Shown here: positions 42,890-52,810 of the stretch, piece by piece
How positions within the stretch are numbered: the first letter of the stretch is position 1
Layout of the letters: the number at the start of each line of letters is the position of its first letter
Origin: Psococerastis gibbosa
Taxonomy: Eukaryota > Arthropoda > Insecta > Psocodea > Psocidae
Length of the DNA stretch: 64,000 nucleotides
Assembly (NCBI GenBank): GCA_963971405.1
Contig: OZ020489.1
Location: 35,683,047 to 35,747,046, forward strand
Direction: 5' to 3'
Position numbers and translations under genes: made by a program
The notes under the pieces: model-generated
Told to the model about the DNA's origin: nothing
The model's input: the letters and a program-made list of their open reading frames with translations, nothing else
Databases searched by the model: none

Positions 42890-43486
42890 ATAATCAATTC
42901 ATTCCCATAAACCAAAACCACAACGGCTGTGATGATAGAAGAGACATGGACGATGATGAAGACATGACTAAAGAAGGGGATGAAGAAGAGGAAGAGGACG
43001 ATGAGGAAGATAAAAAGACAGTCAACAGTGAAGACACTAGTGACATTTCCGGGCAAAGAGTCAAGAACAAGCGGAAAAACTTCCATCCACGGTCGATTGT
43101 TTCCGAGATTTTCGATGATGTTGAGCAGAAGAATAGGAGAAAGGCAGCAGCGACACCGCAGAAGTGTGTGAAAGCTGCTGAAGCCATGGATTTAAGTCTG
43201 ATAAAGGAGGGGAACTATGATACAGATTCGGATACTAGTGATAATAGCAGAACGACATCGAATCTGAAGAACTATCGGAGGGTGAAACCTAGTGGTGGAC
43301 TTGATGGCGAGGTGGATAAACCAAGAAATCTTCTTAGTCTTTTGAGCGGCGACGCTCACAGATTGAATAACCCTTTCGGCATTGATATTGCCAAATTTAA
43401 CCGTTCACTTGCTCAACACGGATCTGTGCCTGGCTTTATTGAGAGGAAAGGAGATGCGGGGGATGGGCCAGTCGTTCCCCAGCCTG
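42890..43486 (+). CDS. cas: Internal coding exon of a castor-like (CASZ1-type) zinc-finger transcription factor, N-terminal region
   Basis: This exon of 597 bases is preceded by a pyrimidine tract ending in TTTACAG and followed by CTG|GTAAGT. Both bordering introns are phase 1, so the first two bases complete an Asp codon begun in the previous exon. The 199-residue segment has a long acidic tract (residues about 15-43), a basic stretch KNKRK near residue 60 that could be a nuclear localisation signal, and AMDLSLIK at about residue 99. The last resembles the PxDLS motif that binds the corepressor CtBP, but lacks the usual Pro. Ser/Asp-rich low-complexity sequence follows. An upstream ATG in the same frame (42808) lies before the splice acceptor and is probably intronic read-through. 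Assignment to castor rests on the next exon. Castor/CASZ1 proteins are nuclear DNA-binding regulators of neuroblast and cardiac development; their zinc fingers are not in this window. The coding nature is fairly sure, the name less so. Confidence 0.78.
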
Positions 43487-43832
43487 GTAAGTGTGACATT
43501 TCTCTATTTTAGGGTCCGCCAAAATTATTCCCCAGTAACGTAACGATAAAAACTGGATAGTGTGGAGTGATCTTGTACGCGTATTGCCCGTCATAACTCT
43601 ACCTCTTCAGTCAAGATCTATCGATTAGTTTTAAGCAATGCTTTCCATCTTAGGCAGTGCTTCTGACCTCTGTGTACGTTCCACATGTTACTTCAGGTTG
43701 TCCAAGTGACCCTTCCATGGTCAATCTCTAGGATTAGTGCTCTCAATGTACATCTCGACCACAATACGAAGACACTTCGCGAGGCTTATTTTGTTTAGTA
43801 GTATTATAATTTTTATTTTATTGACTGTTTAG
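43487..43832 (+). other. Short phase-1 intron of the castor-like gene
   Basis: This 346-base intron runs from GTAAGT to TTTAG. I see no mobile element in it. It is much shorter than the flanking introns. Confidence 0.75.
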
Positions 43833-43961
43833 GTGAAGCGAATGCTATGAAGGAATACGCTGAAAACACAATGCGGGAACTTCTCAGCATATACGGGTTA
43901 ACGCCAACCGAGATGTCTGAGCCCATTACCAAAAATCTAGACATTTCCAATTTTTCCGCAG
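43833..43961 (+). CDS. cas: Castor-like gene, second recognised exon carrying the conserved N-terminal motif
   Basis: This 129-base exon (43 codons, phase 1 at both ends) is bounded by TGTTTAG| and CAG|GTATGT. It encodes KEYAENTMRELLSIYGL followed by a Pro/Thr/Glu segment and an ISNFSAG ending. From memory, human CASZ1 has RDYAASTMTEFLGMFGY followed about 20 residues later by a LHAG ending, in its N-terminal part ahead of the zinc fingers. Seven of 17 positions are identical and several others conservative, and the spacing to the AG ending also fits. I therefore infer a Castor orthologue. The motif probably forms a short helix; I do not know its function. The exon could be skipped without changing the frame, because both neighbouring introns are phase 1. 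Alternative: another protein sharing this helix. Confidence 0.82.
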
Positions 43962-44029
43962 GTATGTTCCCTAGTTAAATAAGTAACGCATAAAATACTT
44001 ACTTACTTGCTTACTAGCCAACGTCCTCC

Positions 44030-44300
44030 CTTGGAAGGTTAGCTATTTGGTGAAGTGCTGACCAGTATCTCCCGGAAGATGTCGTCCATTTGGTCTTCCC
44101 TGTCTTCTACCATGGTTGGGCACTCGGGTAGATGTTCTGCATTCATTTCACCTTCGTTACACAGTGGGAAGATGTCCGAAGCAAGGACCCCGATGTGATG
44201 GAGGTGGGAAGGGAGGTAGTCGTCGCCGGTGGTGGTCCTGAAAACAGCAACGCTCACTACCCTGGGTATTGGCAAGGCAATATAGGTGGCCCACTTTTTT
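44030..44300 (-). pseudogene. LINE fragment with RNase H-proximal C-terminal region
   Basis: The - strand reads VAVFRTTTGDDYLPSHLHHI, then GVLASDIFPLCNEGEMNAEH and LPECPTM. The RxxTGHxYLxxHLxRIG…CPLC…EHLLxCP pattern follows the RNase H domain of Jockey/I-like retrotransposons and includes the CxxC…HxxxxC residues. It is isolated inside the castor-like intron, 5' truncated. Confidence 0.78.
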
Positions 44301-44995
44301 TTTTTAACAGATAAAATGGCTATGTTGTAATCTGTAAATGTCAATAATGGAAAAGAAACCACAAAACAAAAAGCAATCCAATTTCATCGGGCAGCAATCT
44401 AGCTTAATGCAAAAACAAAATTAGCCTATTTCTGATTTCATATAACATCAACATGGGGTAATGATCATTAATTTTCATCAGGCAAACATGCAGGATCTAT
44501 AACAAAAAAGAAAGAAAAAGACCGTTCACAATGTTATATAGAACTTACAAATACGCGCGATAAACACACAGCGAGAGTGAACGGGCAAATGATAAAGGCT
44601 AGTATTATTGATTACAGCATTATCTGTATATCTTAGAATCGGGAGTCGCCACGGGCGGTCTACAAAGGGTGAGTTAATTTACATATTCAGGAATAACGCG
44701 AAACCCCCTGTTAATGACAGCATTTCCAATCATAATTTTATAGTCATACCCGTCTTCTTATATTTTTACCATTTGACGCAATTTGCGACCTATAGGTTTT
44801 CCCATTTCTTTTGTAATTTGGTTAGATGCGGGTAAAAGGTATTGCAGCACGGGTTTTTTTACTTTCAAGGTAAAGTGCTTGAGAAGGGAGATATGCGGGA
44901 TTGATGGCGGTATGGTTCTTGGAGGTGATTGCTTGTTCTTTATGATTTGGAAATGAATTAATGAGGTTTGCCGTTACGGAGCTGAAATAAATAGT
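44301..44995. other. No recognisable feature
   Basis: Intronic, AT-rich; no supported element. Confidence 0.4.
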
Positions 44996-45003
44996 CTCTG
45001 ACC

Positions 45004-45168
45004 CAAGGACGGACCCGCAAGAGGGGGGGGGGGCGTAGCTGCCCCCTCAAAATCTAGTAAATCTATTGTAAGTTGATTTATTACGATTTAATCGTTCCTA
45101 CATAGGTTTTTCCTATTTTGACACAGAATTACCCCTCCCCCCCAAAAAATGGGCTAGATCCGTCCCTG
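45004..45168. mobile_element. hAT-type MITE, CAAGGACGG…CCGTCCCTG ends
   Basis: A perfect 8-bp duplication CTCTGACC (44996-45003 and 45169-45176) flanks it. A G12 run lies inside the left end and C7 near the right. The interior AATCTATTGTAAGTTGATTT is shared with 30311 and 58524. Confidence 0.88.
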
Positions 45169-45176
45169 CTCTGACC

Positions 45177-45595
45177 CAATAAGCTTTTATCGCTTTTGTA
45201 TTGTTTGAGATCAATTAAAGGATGCGTTGTGCAGTAGCCTGTAGTGTAATCTACACGGAACAACTCCTTGAACAGCACGAATTAAACATTTACATTAGTT
45301 TTAGGACTTTAACGGTAATGGTCCAAATATGAAATAAAACATGTAAGCAAAGTGTGCCATAAAGAAGTTGAATTGAAATTGAACTGGAAGCTATCGTACC
45401 CTACCGTTTTAAGTACAGAGAAAAATTGCAGTCAAAGCCATATTGACGCCCTGCACAATTTGACATGTTTGGGCCCTGGGTTTGACCTTGTCCTTGAAGC
45501 AGTCGGCTGTAAACCAGCTCATCTCAAGGACGGAGCCCAATCTCTCCTTGGTGTAGAGCTCGTTTACTCCCCCCCCCCCTCTATTCGTCCGCCCT
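45177..45595. other. No recognisable feature
   Basis: Intronic, no supported element. It becomes GC-richer towards the following array. Confidence 0.35.
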
Positions 45596-45599
45596 GCGC

Positions 45600-46650
45600 G
45601 TGGTGGCGCCTGAAATCGGGCAGTGTGGTAGGAGCGTCAGCCGTCAGTGCTTTGCCGCCTTCGCCAGAAAAGTGCGACTTTGCGAGTAATGCAAATCTAA
45701 TATTTGTCCCGACGGCTTTGATTGCGGCTAATGAGTGATACGCGGAACGATGCCTTTCTCGCCCCCTCACCTCACCCCTGAAAGAGACCTTGAATTCGCC
45801 CTGCCTCTGGTGACACCTGGAATCGGCCAATATGAAGGGAGTAATGGCGTGTGACTTTCAAAAGCGGAAGGGTGCGACCTAGGCGCTGAGTAACGCAAAT
45901 CTGATGGTCTTCATTACACCGCTCCGTCCGGACGGCTTTCGATTGCGGCTAGTGAATGATACGCGGGGCGGGGCCTTTCTAACCCCCCGCCTCGCCCCTG
46001 AAGGAGACCTTGGATTCGCCTTGCACCTGGTGACACCTGGAATCAGGCCATATGAAAGTGAAACGCGGAACTGGGCCTTTCTCGCCCCCTCGCCTCACCC
46101 CTGAAAGAGACCTTGAATTCGCCCTGCCCCTGGTGACACCTGGAATCAGCCAATATGAAAGAAGTAATGGCGTGTGACTTTCAAAAGCGGAAGGGTGCGA
46201 CCTAGGCGCTGAGTAACGCAAATCTGGTGGTCTTCATTACACCGCTCCGTCCGGACGGCTTTTGATTGCGGCTAGTGAATGATACGCGGGGCGGGGCCTT
46301 TCTAACCCCCCGCCTCGCCCCTGAAGGAGACCTTGGATTCGCCTTGCACCTGGTGACACCTGGAATCAGGCCATATGAAAGTGAAATGCGGAACTGGGCC
46401 TTTCTCGCCCCCTTGCCTCACCCCTGAAAGAGACCTTGAATTCGCCCTGCCCCTGGTGACACCTGGAATCAGCCAATATGAAAGAAGTATTGGCGTGTGA
46501 CTTTCAAAAGCGGAAGGGTGCGACCTAGGCGATGAGTAACGCAAATCTGATGGTCTTCATTACACCGCTCCGTCCGGACGGCTTTTGATTGCGGCTAATG
46601 AGTGATACGCGGAACGGGGCCTTTCTCATCCAACATATGGCCTCAATCGT
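45600..46650. repeat. GC-rich higher-order tandem array, 323-bp unit with an internal duplication
   Basis: GTCCGGACGGCTTT starts at 45926, 46249 and 46572 (exactly 323 apart), with a diverged unit start at 45708 (GTCCCGACGGCTTTGATTG). Inside each long unit, the segment around GCGGGGCGGGGCCTTTCTAA…GGTGACACCTGGAATCAGGC is a diverged duplicate of GCGGAACTGGGCCTTTCTCG…GGTGACACCTGGAATCAGCC. It is much GC-richer than its surroundings. The 80-codon - strand ORFs repeat with the unit and show no family. Confidence 0.9.
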
Positions 46651-48309
46651 TTCGTCCTAGCTCTCCGTTCTGGCGCCTGAAATTTAAATTCAAACCACCC
46701 TTATTTCAATTACTATAGGAATTAATGAGGTGGGGTCAAATTGATAGTACGGTATTATTTGCAGAGTTTCTTTTTGAAGCAGTTGCAATTTGGAAGTTAC
46801 TGTATAAGTAGTCTGGTCCACACATAGTGTTGGATATCAAATGAAAGCTATTTTTACAGCAAGCTTGTAAACTGAGGAAATGAATGAATTGCAACAGCCT
46901 CTTTAACTGCCAACAAGAAACAACAAAGCTTTCCTTATACTACCAACGTATAAATAGGAAAGTAATATGTCAGCGATACCTAAGGCTATACCGTCGCACA
47001 TACCGGATACATTTATTACATTAATTGATCGTGGTATGGCATTGTACTGCTGAGTTAGTTCCTGGTAGACTGGAATGTAATGGGCCCACTGAGCCTGAAC
47101 AGTGACGTCGGGAAACAGTGTCTTATTTTCGTCACTTTGAAATATCATTTTTGACAATTTAAGAACACATTGATTGTAGAGGCCCTAGATTTCTTAAATA
47201 AAGTTATCCTCATTGCCTAGTAATAATAAACCCCGTTCCCGTCCCTCGTCTCGTCCCACAGCAAAAACAGGAACGAGGTGGCCAGGGTGCATCCCTAGTG
47301 GCAAGCTACAATAATAAAGCGTTCATTTAAAGGAATACATCAAATCCCATCATTGCATAATTTAGTGGCTTGTTTTTAAACAGGAAAGAAGAACAGAAAA
47401 TCCCGACCCTTTCCCATGTCCCATCCCGTGGTAAAGTAGCTACATACTGTAGGCAACTATTCTACAAAAATTTTCCGAAAATATTTCACCAGTAGACTGC
47501 ACACAACCACACAAGTACCTACTTAACCTTAAGAATTGAACCTCGCCCAACCTTTACATCAATTAAATTACCTTTGATGTGACAATGACTTCGATATTGA
47601 GTTAGGTCCATATCCATTTTATTATCTAGGCATTTTTTTAATATGGCAAATTTGAATACCTGTACAGATTGAATTGAGTTCAATCCCTAGATTAAGGCAC
47701 AGTATCCCATATTATTGTACATTAAAGCCTATTCTAGTGCCTCGCCTTATAGCTTGAATATAAACCAGTTTCCTTCTACTGCATTTATACCTGTATAGTA
47801 TATGTTGAATAAACCGTCCTTTTCGTGATGTATGGCTATCTGAGTGTTCCAATTAGCCGTGATATTCAGGTTTAGAGATAAAATATTGTATGCAGTATGG
47901 TTTCTGGCTTCAAATCTGAACACCAGGTACCATATTTTCAGTCGGTTCTTAAACGGACGCAGATAATATCTACTATATGCTAACTAACAGTAGGACTTGT
48001 TCGGTAGGCAACAACAAAAAAGCCTCGAGTGACAAATCATTAAAAATTGGAAAATTTATTTTTCGACCGTTCTTTGCTACTTCTTTGTAGCGGCATGAGC
48101 TAAACAAACCAAATGGCCAAATTATCGTCTTTTTTCTTGGGCCATTCGTCTACCAATTTAATTCGGGACTTAAATTGACCGACTGCTTTAGGGCAGGGTA
48201 AATCATGTGGACATACTAATTGTCCTCAAGCGTTCAATATTGTCCCTCAACGAGAGTTTGGACTCGCAAAGCGAATGGTAGACACCAAATGACTGGAGTG
48301 CAAAATGCG
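46651..48309. other. No recognisable feature
   Basis: Intronic, AT-rich. A small - strand ORF at 46903-47157 has no known motif. Confidence 0.35.
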
Positions 48310-48931
48310 CGGGAAATTCAAATCGATTAATTAATCCTCGGCCAAATTGTTGGTGAGTTTTCTTTTTTTTCTCCCTTAGATGTAGACACATTAATTAAAA
48401 TTCTTATCATATTTCAAAATTCTACGTGTCTTCTTCTTGAGTTGCAATCTAAGGATTGGTTTGCAGCGAATGTTTTATTTTTCTCCTCCACTCTTGTCTG
48501 TTTTGTGCGGTTCAGTTCATTGTAGGTGGCGCACCCTAGGTCCTTCATGACATCTTCTAGGTACTCCTTCCTCTGTCGTCCTCTTGAGTTGGTGTCTTCA
48601 ACCATACCCTCAATTATGTTCTTGAGGAGCCCTTCGTGTCTCAGAATATGCCCCATCCATTTGCCTCTTCTTGTAGAAATGGTGGCCATAATAGCTCTTT
48701 TTCCGTTTATTCTATTATTCTACGTGTAGCCTACCTACATTTTAATGTTAATTAGTATTTCCTTCAACTATAAAACAATCCAATACAATACAGTGCTTCT
48801 ATTCCAATGATTTATTAATTTCAATTTCCCGTGCATATTTAACACTGTTACGGGACACCTTACTGCGGTATTAAAAAAATTAACCCCGGTATTACGTTAA
48901 TCCCAAATCGCCATAATTGCTGGGCTGCTGA
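48310..48931. repeat. Dispersed repeat (family I), second copy, with a nested LINE end
   Basis: It resembles 1560-1890 through TAGACACATTAATTAAAATTCTT, ATTTCAAAATTCTAC and the CCGGTATTACGTTAATCCCAAATCGCC end. A LINE 3' end is inserted at 48430-48716. Confidence 0.65.
48430..48716 (-). pseudogene. Recently inserted LINE 3' end (reverse transcriptase C-terminus)
   Basis: It is flanked by a perfect 11-bp duplication ATTCTACGTGT (48419-48429 and 48717-48727). The - strand frame reads ISTRRGKWMGHILRHEGLLK, then NIIEGMVEDTNSRGRQRKEY and ELNRTKQTR, ending in a stop, then a GAAGAAG tail. RRxxWxGHILRHxxLLxxxIEG…GRxRxxYL is the usual LINE C-terminal region. The open frame and intact duplication mark a recent, 5'-truncated insertion. 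Confidence 0.85.
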
Positions 48932-49187
48932 CAGTGGGGTTAATGACTTCTGCTGCCCCCTTCCCCCGCAATACCTTTTATGCACCCTACCTTGTCTCAT
49001 GATTTCATCTTTTTTATGGGTGATAGTGAATAGTGGAATTTTTGTCAACATGGATAACAAATTGAAATTGAATATTGTTATTAATTACGTAGATTTATAA
49101 ATTGTTTCATTATTTTGTGGAGCCGAAGCCCCCCCCCCCCCCCCACTTCGCACCGCGCTGGTTGCGGGGGTGTAATTTACGCTACTG
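48932..49187. mobile_element. hAT-type MITE in the castor-like intron
   Basis: The left end is CAGTGGGGTTAATGAC, and the right end read inverted is CAGTAGCGTAAATTAC. The duplication is GCTGCTGA (48924-48931) versus ACTGCTGA (49188-49195), 7/8. A C17 run lies near the right end. It was inserted beside the end of the family I repeat. Confidence 0.72.
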
Positions 49188-49195
49188 ACTGCTGA

Positions 49196-49714
49196 ACTAT
49201 TCTCGCGCCCAAGATTGAACCATGTATTTAAGTAATATGATCACTCAATTACTTTTTCCTAAGAAAACAAAACCCTCTCTCTGTACATAGCTAACGGGCC
49301 CAACCTATAACAATGACTCCATAGAAACATATAGAATAGACTGCGATAGAGTGACGGGGCACTTTTGTGTCAGTACCAGCGTCTTGCGTTATTAGGACCG
49401 CCATATTTAGATCTCGTCTTCATATGTTAATCCATTGTTTAGAAGATTTCACCAAATTAATGGTCTAACTATAGGATTGCCATGCGTCTTTGCGCGCAAT
49501 CACTCATAGAAGTCTTTGATGACTTGAGGTCTACCATTAGATCGAGCTTAATGACTGGGTACTTGTTGTAAAGTCACTTCGTTGGCTCATTCTTTTCCTT
49601 CTAAAAATTTTTTATATCATTCTCTAGTATTTCCTTTTTTGGCGCCTCTTGAATATATTAGCATTGTGATATTCATTTTGTGTGACACGTGGGTTATTGG
49701 AGGCTTTTATTGTT
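49196..49714. other. No recognisable feature
   Basis: Intronic; no supported gene or repeat. Confidence 0.4.
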
Positions 49715-50295
49715 CGGGAATTCTTCTGCGGACGAATGACGATTTAAGTTTTTTTTAGATTGAATGAATGTATGAGTTTTTTGTAGTTATCCACAATTTT
49801 CTTCTATCTTCTTCTTCTTCTCCTTCTGCCGTTACAGCTCTTGGTGAGCTTTCGGGAATTCTTCTGCAGAAGAATGAAGATTAAATTTTTTTTTTAGATT
49901 GAATGAATATATGAGTTTTTGGTAGTTATCCACAATTTTCTTCTATCTTCTTCTTCTTCTCCTTCTGCCGTTACAGCTCTTGGTGAGCTTTCGGGAATTC
50001 TTCTACAGAAGAATGACGATTTAAGTTTTTTTTAGATTGAGTGAATATGAGTTTTTGGTAGTTGTCCACAATTTTCTTTTATCTTCTTCAAGGCCTACGT
50101 CTTCTTCTGGCTCTACAGCCCTTGGTAAGCTTTCGGGAATTCTGCAGACGAATGACGATTTAAGTTTTTATTTAGATTGAGTGAATATGAGTTTTTGGTA
50201 GTTATCCACAATTTTATTTTATCTTCATCTTCTTCTTCTGGCTCTACAGCCCTTGATGAGCTTTGGCCTGCTCGACAACACTCCTCCACTGATTT
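49715..50295. repeat. Tandem array of about 139-bp units ending in a - strand LINE tail
   Basis: The phrase AGATTGA[A/G]TGAAT occurs at 49757, 49896, 50034 and 50174. Each unit has 'gttatccacaattttcttctatcttcttc', a (TTC)n run, GTTACAGCTCTTGGTGAGCTTTC and GGGAATTCTTCTGC. The TTC run plus CTACAGCCCTTGATGAGCTT (to about 50295) is the inverted LINE 3' end seen on the + strand at 50435-50650. The array probably grew from LINE tails. Confidence 0.85.
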
Positions 50296-50400
50296 GAACC
50301 CGTGATATATGCCTTGCACTGTCTCCCGCAATGCATAGTCATCCTCAGGCATTGCTCCAGTATAAGCCGTGGGTTCGAATCCCACAAAGTCCTGATTTTT
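50296..50400 (+). mobile_element. tRNA-like SINE head, copy 1
   Basis: CCGTGGGTTCGAATCCCACA has a perfect T arm (GTGGG-TTCGAAT-CCCAC) and is followed by T6. It resembles the 3' part of the tRNA-like sequence at 19051-19123. No complete cloverleaf was found. Confidence 0.55.
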
Positions 50401-50434
50401 TAGATCTCTAAATCCTGTGAGAAAAGATGTACAA

Positions 50435-50650
50435 AGCAAGCATGACAGGAAGACGACCGGGCCGGACGTCCTCGAAAACACTGGGAGGATGAGGTAGAAA
50501 CTGACCTTCGCGAGTTGGGAGTCCGTAGATGGTGGAGCGTTGTACAAGACCGAGATGACTGGAGGAGTGTTGTCGAGCAGGCCAAAGCTCATCAAGGGCT
50601 GTAGAGCCAGAAGAAGAAGAAGAAGTAGAAGAAGAAGAAGAAGAAATCCC
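50435..50650 (+). pseudogene. LINE 3' end with (GAA)n tail
   Basis: The frame reads GRPRKHWEDEVETDLRELGV, then WWSVVQDRDDWRSVVEQAKA and HQGL followed by a stop at CTGTAG, then GAAGAAGAAG for over 30 bases. It is the intact version of the codons repeated in the 32220-33540 array. Confidence 0.82.
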
Positions 50651-50654
50651 GTGA

Positions 50655-50790
50655 TCTATGCCTTGCCAGGGCTTCGTCGGACGTAGCCCCGGCAAAGCAT
50701 AGTCATCATCAAACATTGCTCCGACCCGATATTGACCGTGGGTTCGAATCCCGCCATGTCTAGATTTTTCTAGATCCCCTATTTTCTGTT
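50655..50790 (+). mobile_element. tRNA-like SINE head, copy 2
   Basis: ACCGTGGGTTCGAATCCCGC repeats the T arm seen at 50340 and 19099. TTTTTCTAGATCCCC follows, as after the 19051 sequence. GCCTTGCCAGGGC…GCCCCGGCAAAGC could form a stem upstream. Confidence 0.55.
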
Positions 50791-51380
50791 ATTTTTATAG
50801 TAGTTTATAAGCCCTGCTTTACGAGTTATCACGAAGAACAAGAGTGCCCTTGTAGACCTATGAAGTAAATCCACTCAAGTACCTCTTAGGCCCCCCGATG
50901 AGAGTACCTACTCAGCAATACTGCCCATATGATTGGCTCGTGCTATTAGGTACTGAGAAACAGAATGAGATTTCTTTATGAAAAGTTTTATTGTGTGATT
51001 GCGGTGTAGGTGTAAACCTGGTTATAGGTACAGCATTACTCATGCGTCCATCACATACTACTTACTATACCAACTCCATTATATGGTTGATGATGTCATT
51101 TATCAAACTCATGCCAATTTTGACGATTTTTGGGGGACGGGGGGACCTGTCATGGGGTTTCGGGTGGGACGAAGACGAATTGTGTTGTGTTTTAATGAAG
51201 TTCAACTTAGCCTTCCGCCTTAAATTATAATAAATTATAGTAGGAAATCAATCTGTCAATCTGCAGCCTGAGTACGAGGCATTCTAGAAATCTTTAGTTT
51301 ACTTTTTTAACCCGTAAATTAAGTTGTTGGTCTTTAGGAATAGTCCAGCGAACTTTCCAAAGTAACCGACGTACTAGATT
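50791..51380. other. No recognisable feature
   Basis: Intronic. Two overlapping ORFs near 51.0 kb have no recognised motif. Confidence 0.35.
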
Positions 51381-51381
51381 A

Positions 51382-51620
51382 AGTCACGCTTTCGCCTGTT
51401 TCACTGCGTCGATGGTGAGCTTGTCTCAGCTTGTCCATTATCGCTTGTAGACGGTCTAGGTTGACATCGAGAACTTATAGCCTACCAGTTTCCCAATGGC
51501 CAAAAATTCGTACAGAAGCAATTCAAATAATGTTTCGATTCATGGGGTCGTTGGCCTTGGACAAGGGACCTATTGGCTACTATAAGTAAGCCTGGGTCCA
51601 TTTAAAGTCCTTAAAAAATA
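51382..51620 (+). mobile_element. tRNA-like SINE family E, copy 8, near full length
   Basis: GTCACGCTTTCGCCTGTTTC, CGTCGATGGTGAGCTTGTCTC, GGTTGACATCGAG, TGCCAATGGCC-like TTCCCAATGGCC and AAAGTCCTTAAAAAAT occur in order. Confidence 0.75.
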
Positions 51621-51714
51621 TTAACTAATAACTAACCGACGTACTACTCGTAGTTTAGGCCTGAGAATTGTTATGTGTTCCCAATCGTTCTATATGGTAT
51701 GCTTTGGCGGATGT

Positions 51715-52280
51715 TGACACAAGAACAGAATCAGTGCATTTGAAATGTGGATATACAGGCTAATGCTGCGTATATCTTGGAGAGTTCAACTCCCTAATGC
51801 TGAGGTTCTGAGGCGAATATATACAGAAGACAAGCTGCTGAAGGTTAAGAAATACTTACTACTTTACTTTACTTTACTTTATCCAACTCCCGTCCGTGGC
51901 CGTTCTGCCATCTTACGTCGAGCCTCCCAGTATAGACTGACTGTGTTTTGTGGTGTTGCCTGCAGTTGAGGACACTGGTAGAGATGATCGCTGTCCATTC
52001 TTCCTGCACGGCATAGGGGGCAGATTTCTTCCTCTGCTAGACCAATTCGGTGAAGAAATGGAAACTAAGATACTTTGGCCGTAGGATGAGGAACGAGAAC
52101 TATCGCTTTCTGGATGTAATGATCCAAGGGGAAGATAGAAGGACTGAGGGCTCCCGGCAGAAGAAGATCATCCTGGTTGAAAAAGCTGAGGCAGGGGTAA
52201 GGCAATAGTAAGACTTCGCTTTCCAGAACAGCAGTCTCCATGGTCAAAACTGCCATGATGATCGCCCATCTTCACTAGAA
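51715..52280 (+). pseudogene. LINE reverse transcriptase C-terminal region, split by an insertion
   Basis: Before the insertion the frame reads MWIYRLMLRISW, then VLRRIYTEDKLLKVKK. After it, RYFGRRMRNENYRFLDVMIQ and GEDRRTEG are readable. Together these are the MWIYRRMLRISW…LxYFGHxMRNxxYRxLxxxxQGKIEGxR signature of a common LINE type. Stops follow at about 52207, with a trace of the expected terminus (CATGATGATCGCCCATCTTC). It is dead. Confidence 0.82.
51854..52052 (-). mobile_element. 199-bp retroposon inserted in the LINE fragment, (GTAAA)n tail
   Basis: It is flanked by AAGAAAT (51847-51853 and 52053-52059). The + strand TTTACTTTACTTTAC at its left border is a (GTAAA)n tail read on the - strand. 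No A or B box is clear, so it may also be a truncated LINE end. Confidence 0.6.
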
Positions 52281-52499
52281 TAGACGTATAAAGAAGGACC
52301 TAGGCTGGCGGATCATTTTTTGGATTTAATACTGTTTTGTCTGGACTGTCGACTGCGGGCTACGTAGGTTTTCAGAATTTAATATAGGCTGAGGACTGGT
52401 AGAGGACTACTTGTCAATTTCTCTATTCAGTAAGCTCAATAGCAATACTATTTTGTGAGTAAATATTTACCCATAAAGGCCTATAATGAGTAATAAGAG
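52281..52499. other. No recognisable feature
   Basis: Intronic; no supported gene or repeat. Confidence 0.4.
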
Positions 52500-52511
52500 T
52501 AATATGTAGGT

Positions 52512-52810
52512 TAAAAAAAAAAAAAAAAAAAGCCGGCCGCCATACCAAGTTGAATCCAGCGGACCAGAGCAGGTTCAAAGCTGCAGATAACTTGGTCGTG
52601 TGCACAGTGCCGGTAGGGAAACATGGTAGGACTTGTCCTGGTCACCTCCGAACTAATCGTGTGACTTCACTGTGTTTCCCAAGTGGTTCGGAATCCACTA
52701 TAATCAGGAGGTCCACTGTCCTATAGGACAGTCAAGTCGGGGTCGCTCTATGGGCCCAAATATGAGGCCTAAGTCGTTATTAACCCGACGAACACTACTA
52801 CTACTACTAC
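52512..52810 (+). mobile_element. 5S-derived SINE subfamily C with an A19 run at its 5' end
   Basis: A perfect 12-bp duplication TAATATGTAGGT (52500-52511 and 52811-52822) flanks it. Between the left duplication and the head at 52532 (GCCGGCCGCCATACCAAGTT) are one T and 19 A. The 3' tail is (ACT)n. Confidence 0.86.

Noticed and set aside
45352-46544. Several 80-128-codon ORFs in the GC-rich region
   Set aside because: They repeat with the 323-bp unit and arise because GC-rich DNA has few stop codons. No family motif.
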